Source: Megamonas sp. UBA1799
GTDB taxonomy: Bacteria; Bacillota; Negativicutes; Selenomonadales; Selenomonadaceae
Reading direction: 5' to 3'
Length of the DNA stretch: 49,438 bases
Assembly: GCA_002319815.1 (NCBI GenBank)
Contig: DCFR01000049.1
Coordinates: forward strand, 33,358-82,795
Shown: positions 25,776-33,942 of the stretch, one piece after another
Position numbering within the stretch: position 1 is the stretch's first letter
Layout of the letters: the number at the start of each line of letters is the position of its first letter
Program-made: the position numbers and the translations under genes
Notes under the pieces: model-generated
What the model saw: only the letters and a program-made list of their open reading frames with translations
Told to the model about the DNA's origin: nothing
The model's database searches: none

Positions 25776-26714
25776 ATGGAAAATCTGGTGGTGGCGATCG
25801 AAGCGGTTATTCCAATGTTCTGCCTGATGTTCATTGGCGTATTGGTGCATAAGTATCGGCTGCTCAGCGATGTGGAACTGGTTCATCTGAACCGGATGGT
25901 ATTCCGGGTGTTTTTTTCAATCATGATGTTTTACAATTTGTATACGACCAATCTGGGGACGACCTTTCGACCGCGGCTTGTTTTGTTTGCCATCGGCGCG
26001 CTGGCGGTAGTCTATGTTGTGACGTTTGCCGTTGTCTGTCTGACGGAAGCGAAACCACGGCGGCGGGGCGCGATGATTCAGGCGATTTATCGCAGTAATT
26101 TTGTTCTTATGGGAGTGCCGTTAGTCGCCAATATCTTTGGCGATGATAAAATTGCCGTCACGACGATGATGATAGCCATTGTGGTGCCAATTTATAATGT
26201 GCTGGGCGTGTTTACCTTGGAAACGTTTCGCGGCGGGAAATTTAATCTGGGACATATCCTGCTGGGAGTGCTGAAAAATCCCATGATTTTGGGTGCGATT
26301 GTCGGAGCTGCTTTTTTGCTGTTGGGGATTCCGGTGCCCAAGCCTATATTGAAGCCGTTGGCGCAGATTTCGGCGGCAACCACGCCGCTGGCGCTGATTG
26401 TTTTGGGCGCTTCTTTTCGTCTGGGCAGCACACAGGCGCATTTGCCGCAGTTGGTTGCCTGTATTGTGTCCCGTTTGTTTATCGTGCCGGCGGTTGTATT
26501 GGGGACGGCAGTGTGGCTGGGATTTCGCGGCATTGAGTTTGTGACGCTCATCAGTATCTTTTGTACGCCCTGCGCGGTTGCCGGTTATGCGATGGCGCAG
26601 CAGATGGATAGTGATGCTGATCTGGCTGGTAACTGTGTGGTCTTTACATCCGGTCTTTCCTGTATAACAATTTTTGGTTGGATTCTGTTCTTTAAAAGCA
26701 TAGGGATTTTTTAA
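25776..26714 (+). CDS. AEC-family transporter (auxin efflux carrier / malate permease type)
   Basis: The 312-residue membrane protein has ten hydrophobic segments and the two inverted halves of the AEC family. An Asn-containing motif, YRSNFVLMGVPL, sits near residue 107 and a CTPCAVAGYAMAQQM segment near residue 265. Bacterial relatives move malate, malonate or other organic acids; the substrate here is unknown. A TATAAT lies about 35 bases upstream of the ATG, so it is probably transcribed on its own. Confidence 0.88.
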   Translation: MENLVVAIEAVIPMFCLMFIGVLVHKYRLLSDVELVHLNRMVFRVFFSIMMFYNLYTTNLGTTFRPRLVLFAIGALAVVYVVTFAVVCLTEAKPRRRGAMIQAIYRSNFVLMGVPLVANIFGDDKIAVTTMMIAIVVPIYNVLGVFTLETFRGGKFNLGHILLGVLKNPMILGAIVGAAFLLLGIPVPKPILKPLAQISAATTPLALIVLGASFRLGSTQAHLPQLVACIVSRLFIVPAVVLGTAVWLGFRGIEFVTLISIFCTPCAVAGYAMAQQMDSDADLAGNCVVFTSGLSCITIFGWILFFKSIGIF

Positions 26715-26732
26715 CTGCAAAAAGTTTACGGA

Positions 26733-26779
26733 TGGTTATAGTACAAAGCGCTGGCTTTATACTATAGCTGTTTTTTTTT
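26733..26779 (+). terminator. intrinsic terminator of the AEC gene
   Basis: GTTATAGTA-AAAGC pairs with GCTTT-TACTATAGC, with one mismatch and wobble pairs, and is followed by nine T. Confidence 0.85.
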
Positions 26780-26885
26780 GTTAAAAAAAGTCAGCAGGGA
26801 AATACGACTTTCGTGGAGAATAGTATGCTTAGAAAATAAGATTATTTGGCAGTAATATCTTTTTCGACTGGAATGGGGAGTTATC

Positions 26886-29804
26886 ATGCGAGGCAGGTTT
26901 GGTTGGCTGCTCGGGAGTTTTTGCTTGTTGTGTCTTTGGCTGCTGCCGGTAACAGCTTGGGCGGATAAGCCGGTGCTGCGTGTCGGCTACGTTCCTATGC
27001 AGGGATTCCTTTTTCAGGAGGATATCGAGGGTGGCAGGCGCCAGTATAGCGGCTATGCTTTCGATTATACGCAGGTGCTGGCGGGGTATCTGGGCTGGGA
27101 CTTGGAATATGTAAGCGGCAGCTGGGATGAGTGTCTGGCCCGGCTGCAATCCGGTGAAATTGATCTGCTGCCTGGTTTGCTGGGAGATCCGTCGAAATTG
27201 GATAACGTTGATGCTTCACGGCTATCTATGGGCAATACGGCGGTACAGCTGGTGATGGAAGGCGGAACGCAGAGGCTGGACGCTTTGCAGGCAGCCGGGC
27301 GTCCGTTTCGCCTGGGGCGGATGCAGGGCAGTTACGAAAGCTGGTTGTTAAAGGATATGGCGGCGGATGAAGGGCTGTCCTATGAGCAGTATTTGTTTAC
27401 TGACTATGCTGATTTATTGGCGGCGGCTCGGCAGGGGGATATTGACGGCTATATGACTGATATGCTGCGGCATGTTCCGGGAGAACGTGTGGCGGCTGTT
27501 TTTGATAGCCATCCTTATCCGCTGTTAGTAAGGGCTGACCGTACGGAACTTTTGCATCAGATTGATGTGACGATGGACCGCATGATGCTGGATGATCCTA
27601 CGCTGCGGACCCGGCTTTATACCAAAAACTATATGAATGGCGATTGGACTACGCCGTTAGCGCTGCAGCGATCTGAAAAAGCTTATTTGAAGGAAAAGAA
27701 AAAACTGACTGTTGTGACGATGCCGGGGGAAAAGCCGGTCAGCTATTTCGAAAATGGCCGGGCTCGCGGGGTAGTTGTTCAGATTCTGCAACACATGGCG
27801 GAGGATCTGGGGTTGGAGTTGGAGTTTATTCCTACGGATACCTATACCGAGGCATTGCAGCTGGTCTCTTCCGGGCAGGCGGATATCATGGCGGCTTTTT
27901 TTGAGGATTTTAATTGGGCGCAGACGAATCAGGTCGTTCTGACGCAGCCGTATATGAAAATTGATTATCTGGGGGTGACGCGCCGCAGCGGCTTGCTTCC
28001 GCAGGAACCTATGGTTGCCTGTCTGCGCAATGCTTTTTACACGCGCGCTTTTGTAGAAAAACGGAATAATCCGGAGCATTGCATTTATTTTGACACTACC
28101 GATGAATGCCTGCAGGCGGTGCGTGACGGGCGGGCCGATATTGCCTATGTCAAGGCGATGACGGCGATTTATAATATCTGGCAGGGCAAATACCATGATT
28201 TAAAAATCAATGGCAAAGTGGAATTTTCGCATGGGGTGGTAGTGGCTGTTAACGAGGACGCTGACCCTCGTTTGCTGCGAGTTTTGAATCGTGAGATTGA
28301 GCATCTGGATGAAAATTTCATTCATATGATTGTCGAGGATGAAAATGCGGATACGGGGCGCAATGTGACGCTGGCCTCGATGATCTATAGTGATCCCCTG
28401 CGTTTTTTGCTGGGTGCTATGGCCGCAGCAGCGGCAGTGATTCTGGTGCTGGTCTATATCAATTGGCTGCGGCGGCGCCATGTGCAGGCGCTGCAGCATA
28501 CGGCTTATACGGATGCCCGCACCGGATTGCCTAATCTCGCATGGCTGGAGCAGCAGGGACCAGTGCGGCTGGAAGAGTTATCAGACGCGCGCCGCGAGGG
28601 CCGTGTTATGGTGGTGATGTTCAATATCAGCGCTATGCAGATGATTATTGAAAATTATGACCGGGCTTTTATTGTCAGCAAGATGCTTGATATTGCGGCG
28701 GATATTCGGCAGAATCAATCCTGGATTGACATGGTGACCATGGGAACGGATGCCGGCCGGCTGGCCTGTTTATGCTGCATGCCGCCGGAGGCGGATGCAG
28801 TTGGTTGTGTGGCGGCTGCGGTTCGGCAGTATGACACGGCGTCATTTCAGGGGATTCGCATCCGGCTGCATCTTCAGGCAGGTATTTGCCGGATGGATGC
28901 GGGGTCGGTGTCGCTGCCGCAAGCAATTGACCGGGCAGATATCGCTTGCAATGCACTGCGGGGAACAGCGGGACGGGTGCGGTTCTTTGATGATGTTTTG
29001 CAGCAGCAGATGGAAACGCAGCAAAAGATCGAGAGCCATATGGAAAAAGCGCTGGACGCAAAAGAATTTGCGGTTTGGTATCAGCCTAAATATGATCTGC
29101 TGACCCGGGCCATTGTCGGGGCTGAAGCCCTGGTGCGCTGGGAAAGTCCGGAAATGGGATTCTTATCGCCGGGGCAGTTTATCGGACTTTTTGAGCGCAA
29201 CGGGTTTGTGCTGCCGCTCGATTATTATGTACTAGACGCTGCCTGCGCGATGCAGCGCCGGCGGCTTGACGCCGGTCAAAAAATTGTGCCGGTTTCAGTG
29301 AATCAATCCCGGCTGCACATGAGGGAAGAAAACTATATTGAGAAGCTGCAGGCGATTGTCGATCGGTATGCATTGCCGGCAGAGACGATTGAACTGGAGC
29401 TGACCGAGACGATTTTTGGCAACTTTGATAAAAAAGAAAATCGTCAGCATGCGCGGGAAATTATCCGAAGTCTGCATGCCATGGGATTTTCTATTTCGGT
29501 AGATGATTTTGGCTCCGGGTATTCTTCTTTGATGCTGCTTAGCTTTTTGCCGATGGATGTAATGAAAATTGATCGTTCGCTGCTGATGGCTTCGGAGGAT
29601 TCCGCGCGGATGCAGACGACATTGGCCAATGTTATCCGTTTGGGAAAAAGTTTGCATATGAAAGTGATTTGCGAGGGTATTGAAACAGTTGAGCAGGAGC
29701 AGATTTTGTTGAAATACGGCTGTCATTACGGGCAGGGATTTCTTAATGCGCGGCCAATGCCGGAGGCAGATTTTGAAACGTTTTTGGATCAAAGGACAAT
29801 GTAA
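26886..29804 (+). CDS. c-di-GMP phosphodiesterase with two periplasmic binding-protein domains (SBP-SBP-TM-GGDEF*-EAL)
   Basis: The 972-residue signalling protein begins with a signal peptide (cleavage after about residue 26, AWA). Two tandem family-3 solute-binding-like sensor domains (about 28-255 and 270-490) follow, then one membrane helix (about 503-527). The GGDEF domain is degenerate: the GGDEF site reads GTDAG. The EAL domain (about 720-965) is apparently intact, with EALVRWE, VNQS, ELTET, DDFGSGYSSL, KIDRSL and CEGIETVEQ. It should hydrolyse c-di-GMP in response to an amino-acid-like ligand in the periplasm. It is a single-gene unit. Confidence 0.92.
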   Translation: MRGRFGWLLGSFCLLCLWLLPVTAWADKPVLRVGYVPMQGFLFQEDIEGGRRQYSGYAFDYTQVLAGYLGWDLEYVSGSWDECLARLQSGEIDLLPGLLGDPSKLDNVDASRLSMGNTAVQLVMEGGTQRLDALQAAGRPFRLGRMQGSYESWLLKDMAADEGLSYEQYLFTDYADLLAAARQGDIDGYMTDMLRHVPGERVAAVFDSHPYPLLVRADRTELLHQIDVTMDRMMLDDPTLRTRLYTKNYMNGDWTTPLALQRSEKAYLKEKKKLTVVTMPGEKPVSYFENGRARGVVVQILQHMAEDLGLELEFIPTDTYTEALQLVSSGQADIMAAFFEDFNWAQTNQVVLTQPYMKIDYLGVTRRSGLLPQEPMVACLRNAFYTRAFVEKRNNPEHCIYFDTTDECLQAVRDGRADIAYVKAMTAIYNIWQGKYHDLKINGKVEFSHGVVVAVNEDADPRLLRVLNREIEHLDENFIHMIVEDENADTGRNVTLASMIYSDPLRFLLGAMAAAAAVILVLVYINWLRRRHVQALQHTAYTDARTGLPNLAWLEQQGPVRLEELSDARREGRVMVVMFNISAMQMIIENYDRAFIVSKMLDIAADIRQNQSWIDMVTMGTDAGRLACLCCMPPEADAVGCVAAAVRQYDTASFQGIRIRLHLQAGICRMDAGSVSLPQAIDRADIACNALRGTAGRVRFFDDVLQQQMETQQKIESHMEKALDAKEFAVWYQPKYDLLTRAIVGAEALVRWESPEMGFLSPGQFIGLFERNGFVLPLDYYVLDAACAMQRRRLDAGQKIVPVSVNQSRLHMREENYIEKLQAIVDRYALPAETIELELTETIFGNFDKKENRQHAREIIRSLHAMGFSISVDDFGSGYSSLMLLSFLPMDVMKIDRSLLMASEDSARMQTTLANVIRLGKSLHMKVICEGIETVEQEQILLKYGCHYGQGFLNARPMPEADFETFLDQRTM

Positions 29805-29814
29805 AAAACATAGG

Positions 29815-29849
29815 ATGGCGATACGGAAATAACGTATCGCCATTTTTTT
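29815..29849 (+). terminator. intrinsic terminator of the EAL gene
   Basis: ATGGCGATACG pairs perfectly with CGTATCGCCAT across a 7-base loop and is followed by T6. Confidence 0.92.
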
Positions 29850-29860
29850 GTTTAGGCGGC

Positions 29861-29889
29861 TTGACAAGAAAAAGATAGCGCGGTAATAT
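29861..29889 (+). promoter_or_regulatory. promoter of the DASS transporter gene
   Basis: TTGACA (29861-29866), a 17-base spacer and TAATAT (29884-29889). A second TATAAT at 29915-29920 may be an additional start. The leader that follows is about 140 bases long. Confidence 0.7.
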
Positions 29890-29936
29890 ATCTATATCAA
29901 AAAAACATATTTGCTATAATTTAAAATGTATAGCGA

Positions 29937-30011
29937 AAGCTCAGTGGCGAGCTTGTAAATAAGGAGACTTCAAAGGGGGACTTCGGACAGTGTCGAGGTC
30001 TTTTTGTATTT
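29937..30011 (+). promoter_or_regulatory. structured leader with attenuator-like terminator before the DASS gene
   Basis: A first hairpin, AAGCTC/GAGCTT (29937-29954), is followed by a second, GACTTCG with CGAGGTC (29979-30000), and then TTTTTGTATTTTT. The terminator ends about 25 bases before the start codon. GACTTC occurs twice (near 29966 and 29979), and either copy could pair with GAGGTC, which would allow a terminator/antiterminator switch. I cannot match it to a known riboswitch class. Confidence 0.5.
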
Positions 30012-30036
30012 TTGCGAGGAGAGGGAAGGGATTTAT

Positions 30037-31497
30037 ATGAAAAAACAACAATACGGATTGGCATTGGCGGTATTAGTGCTGGCGATCATTTTGCTGCTGC
30101 CGACGCCGGCGGCTTTGTCTTCAGCAGGGCATCGCATGTTGGGGATCTTGGTGTTTTCCGTTATCGTTTGGATGACCGAGGCGGTGAGTTATCCGGTCAG
30201 CGCGGCACTTATTTTATCTTTGATGGCTTTTTTGTTGGGAACGGCGCCGGCGATGGCCAACCCGAGCAAGCTCATGGGTACCGGAGCGGCTTTGAATCTG
30301 GCACTGTCAGGTTTTGCCAATTCTGCATTGGCCTTGGTCGGCGCCGCGCTTTTTATTGCGGCGGCGATGATGAAAACCGGGCTTGATAAGCGCATTGCTC
30401 TCGTGGTATTGTCAAAGATTGGGGCGCGCACCAACCGTGTGCTGGCCGGCGTTATTTTCGTGGGATTTTTGCTGAGTTTTTTTGTGCCCAGTACGACAGC
30501 GCGTGTATCTTGTATGGTGCCGATCGTTATGGGGATTATTTCGGCGTTTGGCGTGCCGCTCAAAAGCCGGTTTTCGGCGATTATGATGATTGCCATTGCT
30601 CAGGCGGATAGCGTCTGGAACGTGGGCATCAAGACGGCGGCAGCACAGAATATGATTGCGGTTGGTTTCATCGAAAAGCAGCTGGGCGTTTATGTAAGCT
30701 GGCTGGACTGGTTTATTGCGGCGGCTCCCTTCGCTCTCATTATGAGCGTGGTGCTTTATCATCTGCTGCTCAAGCTGATTCCACCGGAAATGGATGAGAT
30801 CGAGGGCGGACAAGCGACGGTAGCAAAAGCGTTGGCGGAACTTGGTCCGATGAAGTCCAGCGAAAAAAAACTAATGATGATCTCGATCGTTTTGCTCTTT
30901 TTTTGGGCGACAGAAAAAATCCTGCATAATTTCGACACTTCTTCAACTACAATTGTTGCCATTACGCTGATGATGATGCCGGGCATCGGGATTATGACCT
31001 GGAAGGAAGCGCAGGAACGCATTGGTTGGGGCACGCTGCTTTTGTTTGGCGTTGGCATCAGCCTGGGTTCGGCCATCCTTTCCACGAAGGCGGCAGCCTG
31101 GATTGCCAGCTGTATTGTCGATGGCTTTGGTCTCTATGATATGACTGCGTTTAGCATCATTGCGGTTTTGTCAGCTTTTTTGATTGTGATTCATCTCGGT
31201 TTTGCCAGCGCGACGGCATTGGCTGCGGCGATGATCCCCATTATTATTTCCGTGCTGCAGGGTGCAGCGGAGCACAGCGCGCTGAATGTGGTCGGAATGA
31301 CGATCATTTTGCAGTATGTAATTTGTTTTGGCTTCATTCTGCCGGTCAATGCGCCTCAGAATATGGTAGCGTTTGGCACAGAGACTTTTGAGGCCCGAGA
31401 CTTTATTAAAACCGGTATTCCGTTGACTCTTATTGCCTATGCGCTGATTTTGCTGTTGTCGGCCACCTATTGGAAATGGCTGGGACTTGTCTTGTAA
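30037..31497 (+). CDS. DASS/SLC13-family anion symporter
   Basis: The 486-residue membrane protein is related to sodium-coupled dicarboxylate/sulfate transporters (DASS, also called CitT/SLC13). It has 11-13 hydrophobic helices, a WMTEAVSYPVSAALIL segment near the N terminus, FFVPSTTARVSCMVPIV near residue 155 (equivalent to the SNT/STT substrate loop), and FILPVNAPQNMVAFGT near the C terminus. A longer frame starts at 30004, inside the leader terminator tail. The ATG at 30037 follows GAGGAGAGGGAAGGG and is preferred. The substrate is likely a di- or tricarboxylate. Confidence 0.88.
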   Translation: MKKQQYGLALAVLVLAIILLLPTPAALSSAGHRMLGILVFSVIVWMTEAVSYPVSAALILSLMAFLLGTAPAMANPSKLMGTGAALNLALSGFANSALALVGAALFIAAAMMKTGLDKRIALVVLSKIGARTNRVLAGVIFVGFLLSFFVPSTTARVSCMVPIVMGIISAFGVPLKSRFSAIMMIAIAQADSVWNVGIKTAAAQNMIAVGFIEKQLGVYVSWLDWFIAAAPFALIMSVVLYHLLLKLIPPEMDEIEGGQATVAKALAELGPMKSSEKKLMMISIVLLFFWATEKILHNFDTSSTTIVAITLMMMPGIGIMTWKEAQERIGWGTLLLFGVGISLGSAILSTKAAAWIASCIVDGFGLYDMTAFSIIAVLSAFLIVIHLGFASATALAAAMIPIIISVLQGAAEHSALNVVGMTIILQYVICFGFILPVNAPQNMVAFGTETFEARDFIKTGIPLTLIAYALILLLSATYWKWLGLVL

Positions 31498-31502
31498 ATA
31501 AG

Positions 31503-31609
31503 TTATCCACAGAATAAGGTGATTTTTGCAAGAAAAAACAGCTGCATGAACTTCCTCAAGGGAAGTTATACACAGTTGTTTTCTGATTTGTGCATAAAAA
31601 AGTGGATAA
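31503..31609. promoter_or_regulatory. cluster of four DnaA-box-like sites
   Basis: TTATCCACA at 31503-31511 and TTATACACA at 31566-31574 are on the plus strand. TTATGCACA (31589-31597) and TTATCCACT (31601-31609) are on the minus strand. Three match the bacterial consensus TTATNCACA exactly and the fourth differs at the last base. They fill a 128-base gap between converging genes. A small AACTTCC/GGAAGTT inverted repeat lies between the first two boxes. Confidence 0.65.
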
Positions 31610-31625
31610 CTTTCGTTTTAGGTAA

Positions 31626-32054
31626 TCAGCGCAAAGAACGGTTTGTCAAAAAACGAGTGCGCTGATTGACTTTTTTTTCGAGTTCATTCCGGCTGATAAT
31701 CGCGCGTTTATGCTGCCCGTGACCGATATCGCCCTGTTCATCCCAAGCTTTGATTTCCAGCAAAACATCGTGTTCTTCAATGGCGATGATGGAGGTGCGT
31801 ATGGTTACTGTCATACCGATACTGGTCGGAGCCGTGTGCACGAACCGCGTGGAAATGCCGACGCTGATAAAGCCTTCCGGTAAGTACGGATCAATGGTTT
31901 CAATACCGGCTTTGATCGCCATGTGAATACAGGTTGGCGTCGCCAATAATTCGCCGAGCACTTCCGAATATTCCGCTCCGGTATCGGATGCTGCTACTTG
32001 CTGACTGATCATCGAGTTCTGTCCAACTGACAGATAATCGTGTAAATCTAACAT
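31626..32054 (-). CDS. FlK-like hotdog thioesterase
   Basis: The 142-residue single hotdog domain resembles the fluoroacetyl-CoA-thioesterase-like family, with LATPTCIHMAIKAG, GFISVGISTRFVHTAPTSIGM and a DIGHGQHKRAII segment. The His in the FVHTAPT motif and the Thr after LA are present. The Glu often found about nine residues after that Thr is not apparent, so activity is uncertain. The GTG at 32063 overlaps the AGGAG ribosome site. The ATG at 32054, eight bases after AGGAG, is the better start. Confidence 0.82.
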   Translation of the reverse strand: MLDLHDYLSVGQNSMISQQVAASDTGAEYSEVLGELLATPTCIHMAIKAGIETIDPYLPEGFISVGISTRFVHTAPTSIGMTVTIRTSIIAIEEHDVLLEIKAWDEQGDIGHGQHKRAIISRNELEKKVNQRTRFLTNRSLR

Positions 32055-32149
32055 TTTTGTCACTCCTAAGCTTTGTCACGTACAAGTCTATGCTTTTATT
32101 GTAGTTGCCCATTTGGGAAAAGTAAAGGGATTTACTGGGAAATTTTCCA

Positions 32150-32178
32150 TTGAAAAAATTCATAAAGTATTCTATAAT
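32150..32178 (+). promoter_or_regulatory. promoter upstream of the response regulator and its leader
   Basis: TTGAAA (32150-32155), a 17-base spacer and TATAAT (32173-32178). Confidence 0.75.
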
Positions 32179-32197
32179 ATAAAAAACAGATGAAAAC

Positions 32198-32255
32198 AAG
32201 GCACAGTTGCCTGTGGGATTTCAGAATCCCCGGGGAAACTGTGCCTTTCTTTTTA
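32198..32255 (+). terminator. leader terminator/attenuator before the response regulator gene
   Basis: An 11-bp perfect stem, AAGGCACAGTT (32198-32208) with AACTGTGCCTT (32237-32247), encloses an inner GGGATT/AATCCC hairpin and is followed by TCTTTTT. It starts only about 12 bases after the predicted transcription start and ends 22 bases before the gene. It is either an attenuator or the terminator of a small RNA of about 70 bases. Confidence 0.75.
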
Positions 32256-32276
32256 TGTTTGCAGGAGGGACGGGCA

Positions 32277-33335
32277 ATGTATAAAGTTCTGATTTTGGAC
32301 GGTGACCGCAGTGCGCGTTACGGGTTAAAACGATTTCCTTGGAGCCGCTATGGTTTCGAGGTATCAGAGGAAGCAGCTGGTGGACACGAAGCCTTGAGTA
32401 AGCTGGCTATGGGAGGAATTGATCTCGTGGTGACAGATGTACGCGTATCGGACATGAATGGATTGGATTTTTTAGAAGCCGTGCGTCGGCATCCGGTCAG
32501 TCCCTGTTTGATTTTGCTCAGCTCCTATAACGATTTTGAATATGCGCAGCAGGGCATTGGCATTGGAGTATTTGATTATATGACCAAACCATTGTCAGAA
32601 GCTGCTTTTGGCGAAACCCTGCAGCGGGCAGAGATTTATCTGCAAAAGAGACAGGTACTGGATGGGCGCGTGCAGCCGGAACCTGCATCGAGTCCCGCGG
32701 TTTATTTATCGGTAGAAAAAGAACAGGAACTTAAAGAACTGTTGCTCAGCGGCAATATTGCTTTCCTTTCTGCCGCCAAACGGTTGGAACGACTGCTGGA
32801 ACCTTTGCCGGACGCCAAGCGTGAGCCGATCCTGCTGGGGGCGATGGAACATCTTTATCAGGCGATGGATACAGCCTATCCCTGGGTCAGAAATCTGGAA
32901 AAACTTGAACCGAGTTATGCGGAGCGGGATAAGGGAACGCTTTTTTTACTTCGGGCCAAGGAACTTTTTGCTTTGATGGTAAAATATGAACTTGCCAAAG
33001 AGAAAAGTCTGTTGCGAGCGATTTGCCGGTTGGTGTATCAGGAAGCCGAAAGCGAGGTTTCGCTGCATTCGGTGGCGGCAAAGCTGCATATCAGCGCCGA
33101 TTATGCCGGGCGGATTTTTAAACGCAAAACCGGTATTAATTTTATTACTTTTGTTACGCGGGTTAAGATGGAAAAAGGTAAAACCTTATTAGAAGAAGGA
33201 CATTGGAAAAATTATGAGATCAGCGCCCGGCTGGGTTACAGCAATCCCGATTATTTCCGTCAGTTATTTAAGGCTTATACCGGCATGACGCCGACAGAGT
33301 ATCGCAGTATTTCCCGCCGTAAGCTTTTTTGTTGA
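32277..33335 (+). CDS. orphan response regulator, receiver + AraC-type HTH
   Basis: The 352-residue YesN-like regulator has an N-terminal receiver domain with Asp54 in VVTDVRVSD, acidic pocket residues 8 and 10, Ser82 and Lys104 (MTKP). A middle linker (about 120-250) follows, then a C-terminal double helix-turn-helix (about 260-350) with SLHSVAAKLHISADYAGRIF and the YFRQLFKAYTGMTPTEYR signature. In-frame ATG 32190 lies inside the leader hairpin region and lacks a ribosome site. The ATG at 32277 follows AGGAGGG. No sensor kinase is adjacent, which is unusual for this class. Confidence 0.9.
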   Translation: MYKVLILDGDRSARYGLKRFPWSRYGFEVSEEAAGGHEALSKLAMGGIDLVVTDVRVSDMNGLDFLEAVRRHPVSPCLILLSSYNDFEYAQQGIGIGVFDYMTKPLSEAAFGETLQRAEIYLQKRQVLDGRVQPEPASSPAVYLSVEKEQELKELLLSGNIAFLSAAKRLERLLEPLPDAKREPILLGAMEHLYQAMDTAYPWVRNLEKLEPSYAERDKGTLFLLRAKELFALMVKYELAKEKSLLRAICRLVYQEAESEVSLHSVAAKLHISADYAGRIFKRKTGINFITFVTRVKMEKGKTLLEEGHWKNYEISARLGYSNPDYFRQLFKAYTGMTPTEYRSISRRKLFC

Positions 33336-33397
33336 TTTTTAGACATATAAATAGCAGGAAAAATTTAATATTTTTGTGAAAATGTCGATATTTATAT

Positions 33398-33418
33398 TGC
33401 AGAAGAGTTCTGCATTTT
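33398..33418 (+). terminator. possible weak terminator after the response regulator
   Basis: TGCAGAA pairs with TTCTGCA across a 3-base loop and is followed by TTTTC. It could instead be part of the leader of the next small gene. Confidence 0.45.
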
Positions 33419-33440
33419 CATTGGGAAGGGAGGGAATAGT

Positions 33441-33833
33441 ATGAGCAGTATCAGTGGGATCGGAGGAACTGCGCTTTGGGGGACAACCAAAACTGCGTCC
33501 ACGTCTTCGGCAGCTGCTAGTGATTTTTCAAAAATGGTCAACAACTTGTCGAAGGGAAAACCAGCGAACGCTTCCGATGATGCGGACAGCAGTGATGGCA
33601 CCGTGACGATCACCAAGGTTTTGTCGGATGGGTCGGTACTCATTACGGTGATGAAAGGCTCGGAGATCATTTCGGAAACGAAGACCCGCAGCGCCAGCCC
33701 GCAGAAGAATCCAACTCCAGTTGACAATAGTAATGCGACGGGGTTGGCTGCATCACAATCGGCAGTGCTCGACAAATTCAACGACACCTCGACGAGCATG
33801 ACGGCCGGATCGCTTTTTAGTGCGGATATTTAA
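33441..33833 (+). CDS. small Ser/Thr-rich protein of unknown function
   Basis: The 130-residue protein starts MSSISGIGGTALWGTTKTAS. It is rich in Ser, Thr, Ala and Asp and has low-complexity ends. One ordered core (about residues 52-85) reads TVTITKVLSDGSVLITVMKG. There is no signal peptide or membrane helix. GGGAAGGGAGGG precedes the ATG and a strong terminator follows, so it looks like a genuine single gene. The composition resembles small proteins of flagellated Negativicutes, but I cannot name a family. Confidence 0.7.
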   Translation: MSSISGIGGTALWGTTKTASTSSAAASDFSKMVNNLSKGKPANASDDADSSDGTVTITKVLSDGSVLITVMKGSEIISETKTRSASPQKNPTPVDNSNATGLAASQSAVLDKFNDTSTSMTAGSLFSADI

Positions 33834-33883
33834 AAAAGCGTAGTAAGGATACGTGATTCATATAAATGGATTTATACAAGTAT

Positions 33884-33928
33884 AAAAATAACAGCTGCGG
33901 GTTGCAAAAACCGTCAGCTGTTATTTTT
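33884..33928. terminator. bidirectional terminator between converging genes
   Basis: A 14-bp perfect stem (33884-33897 with 33915-33928) with an A run on one side and a T run on the other serves both the small Ser/Thr-rich gene and the minus-strand thioesterase gene. Confidence 0.92.
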
Positions 33929-33942
33929 GTGGCCGGACTTGT

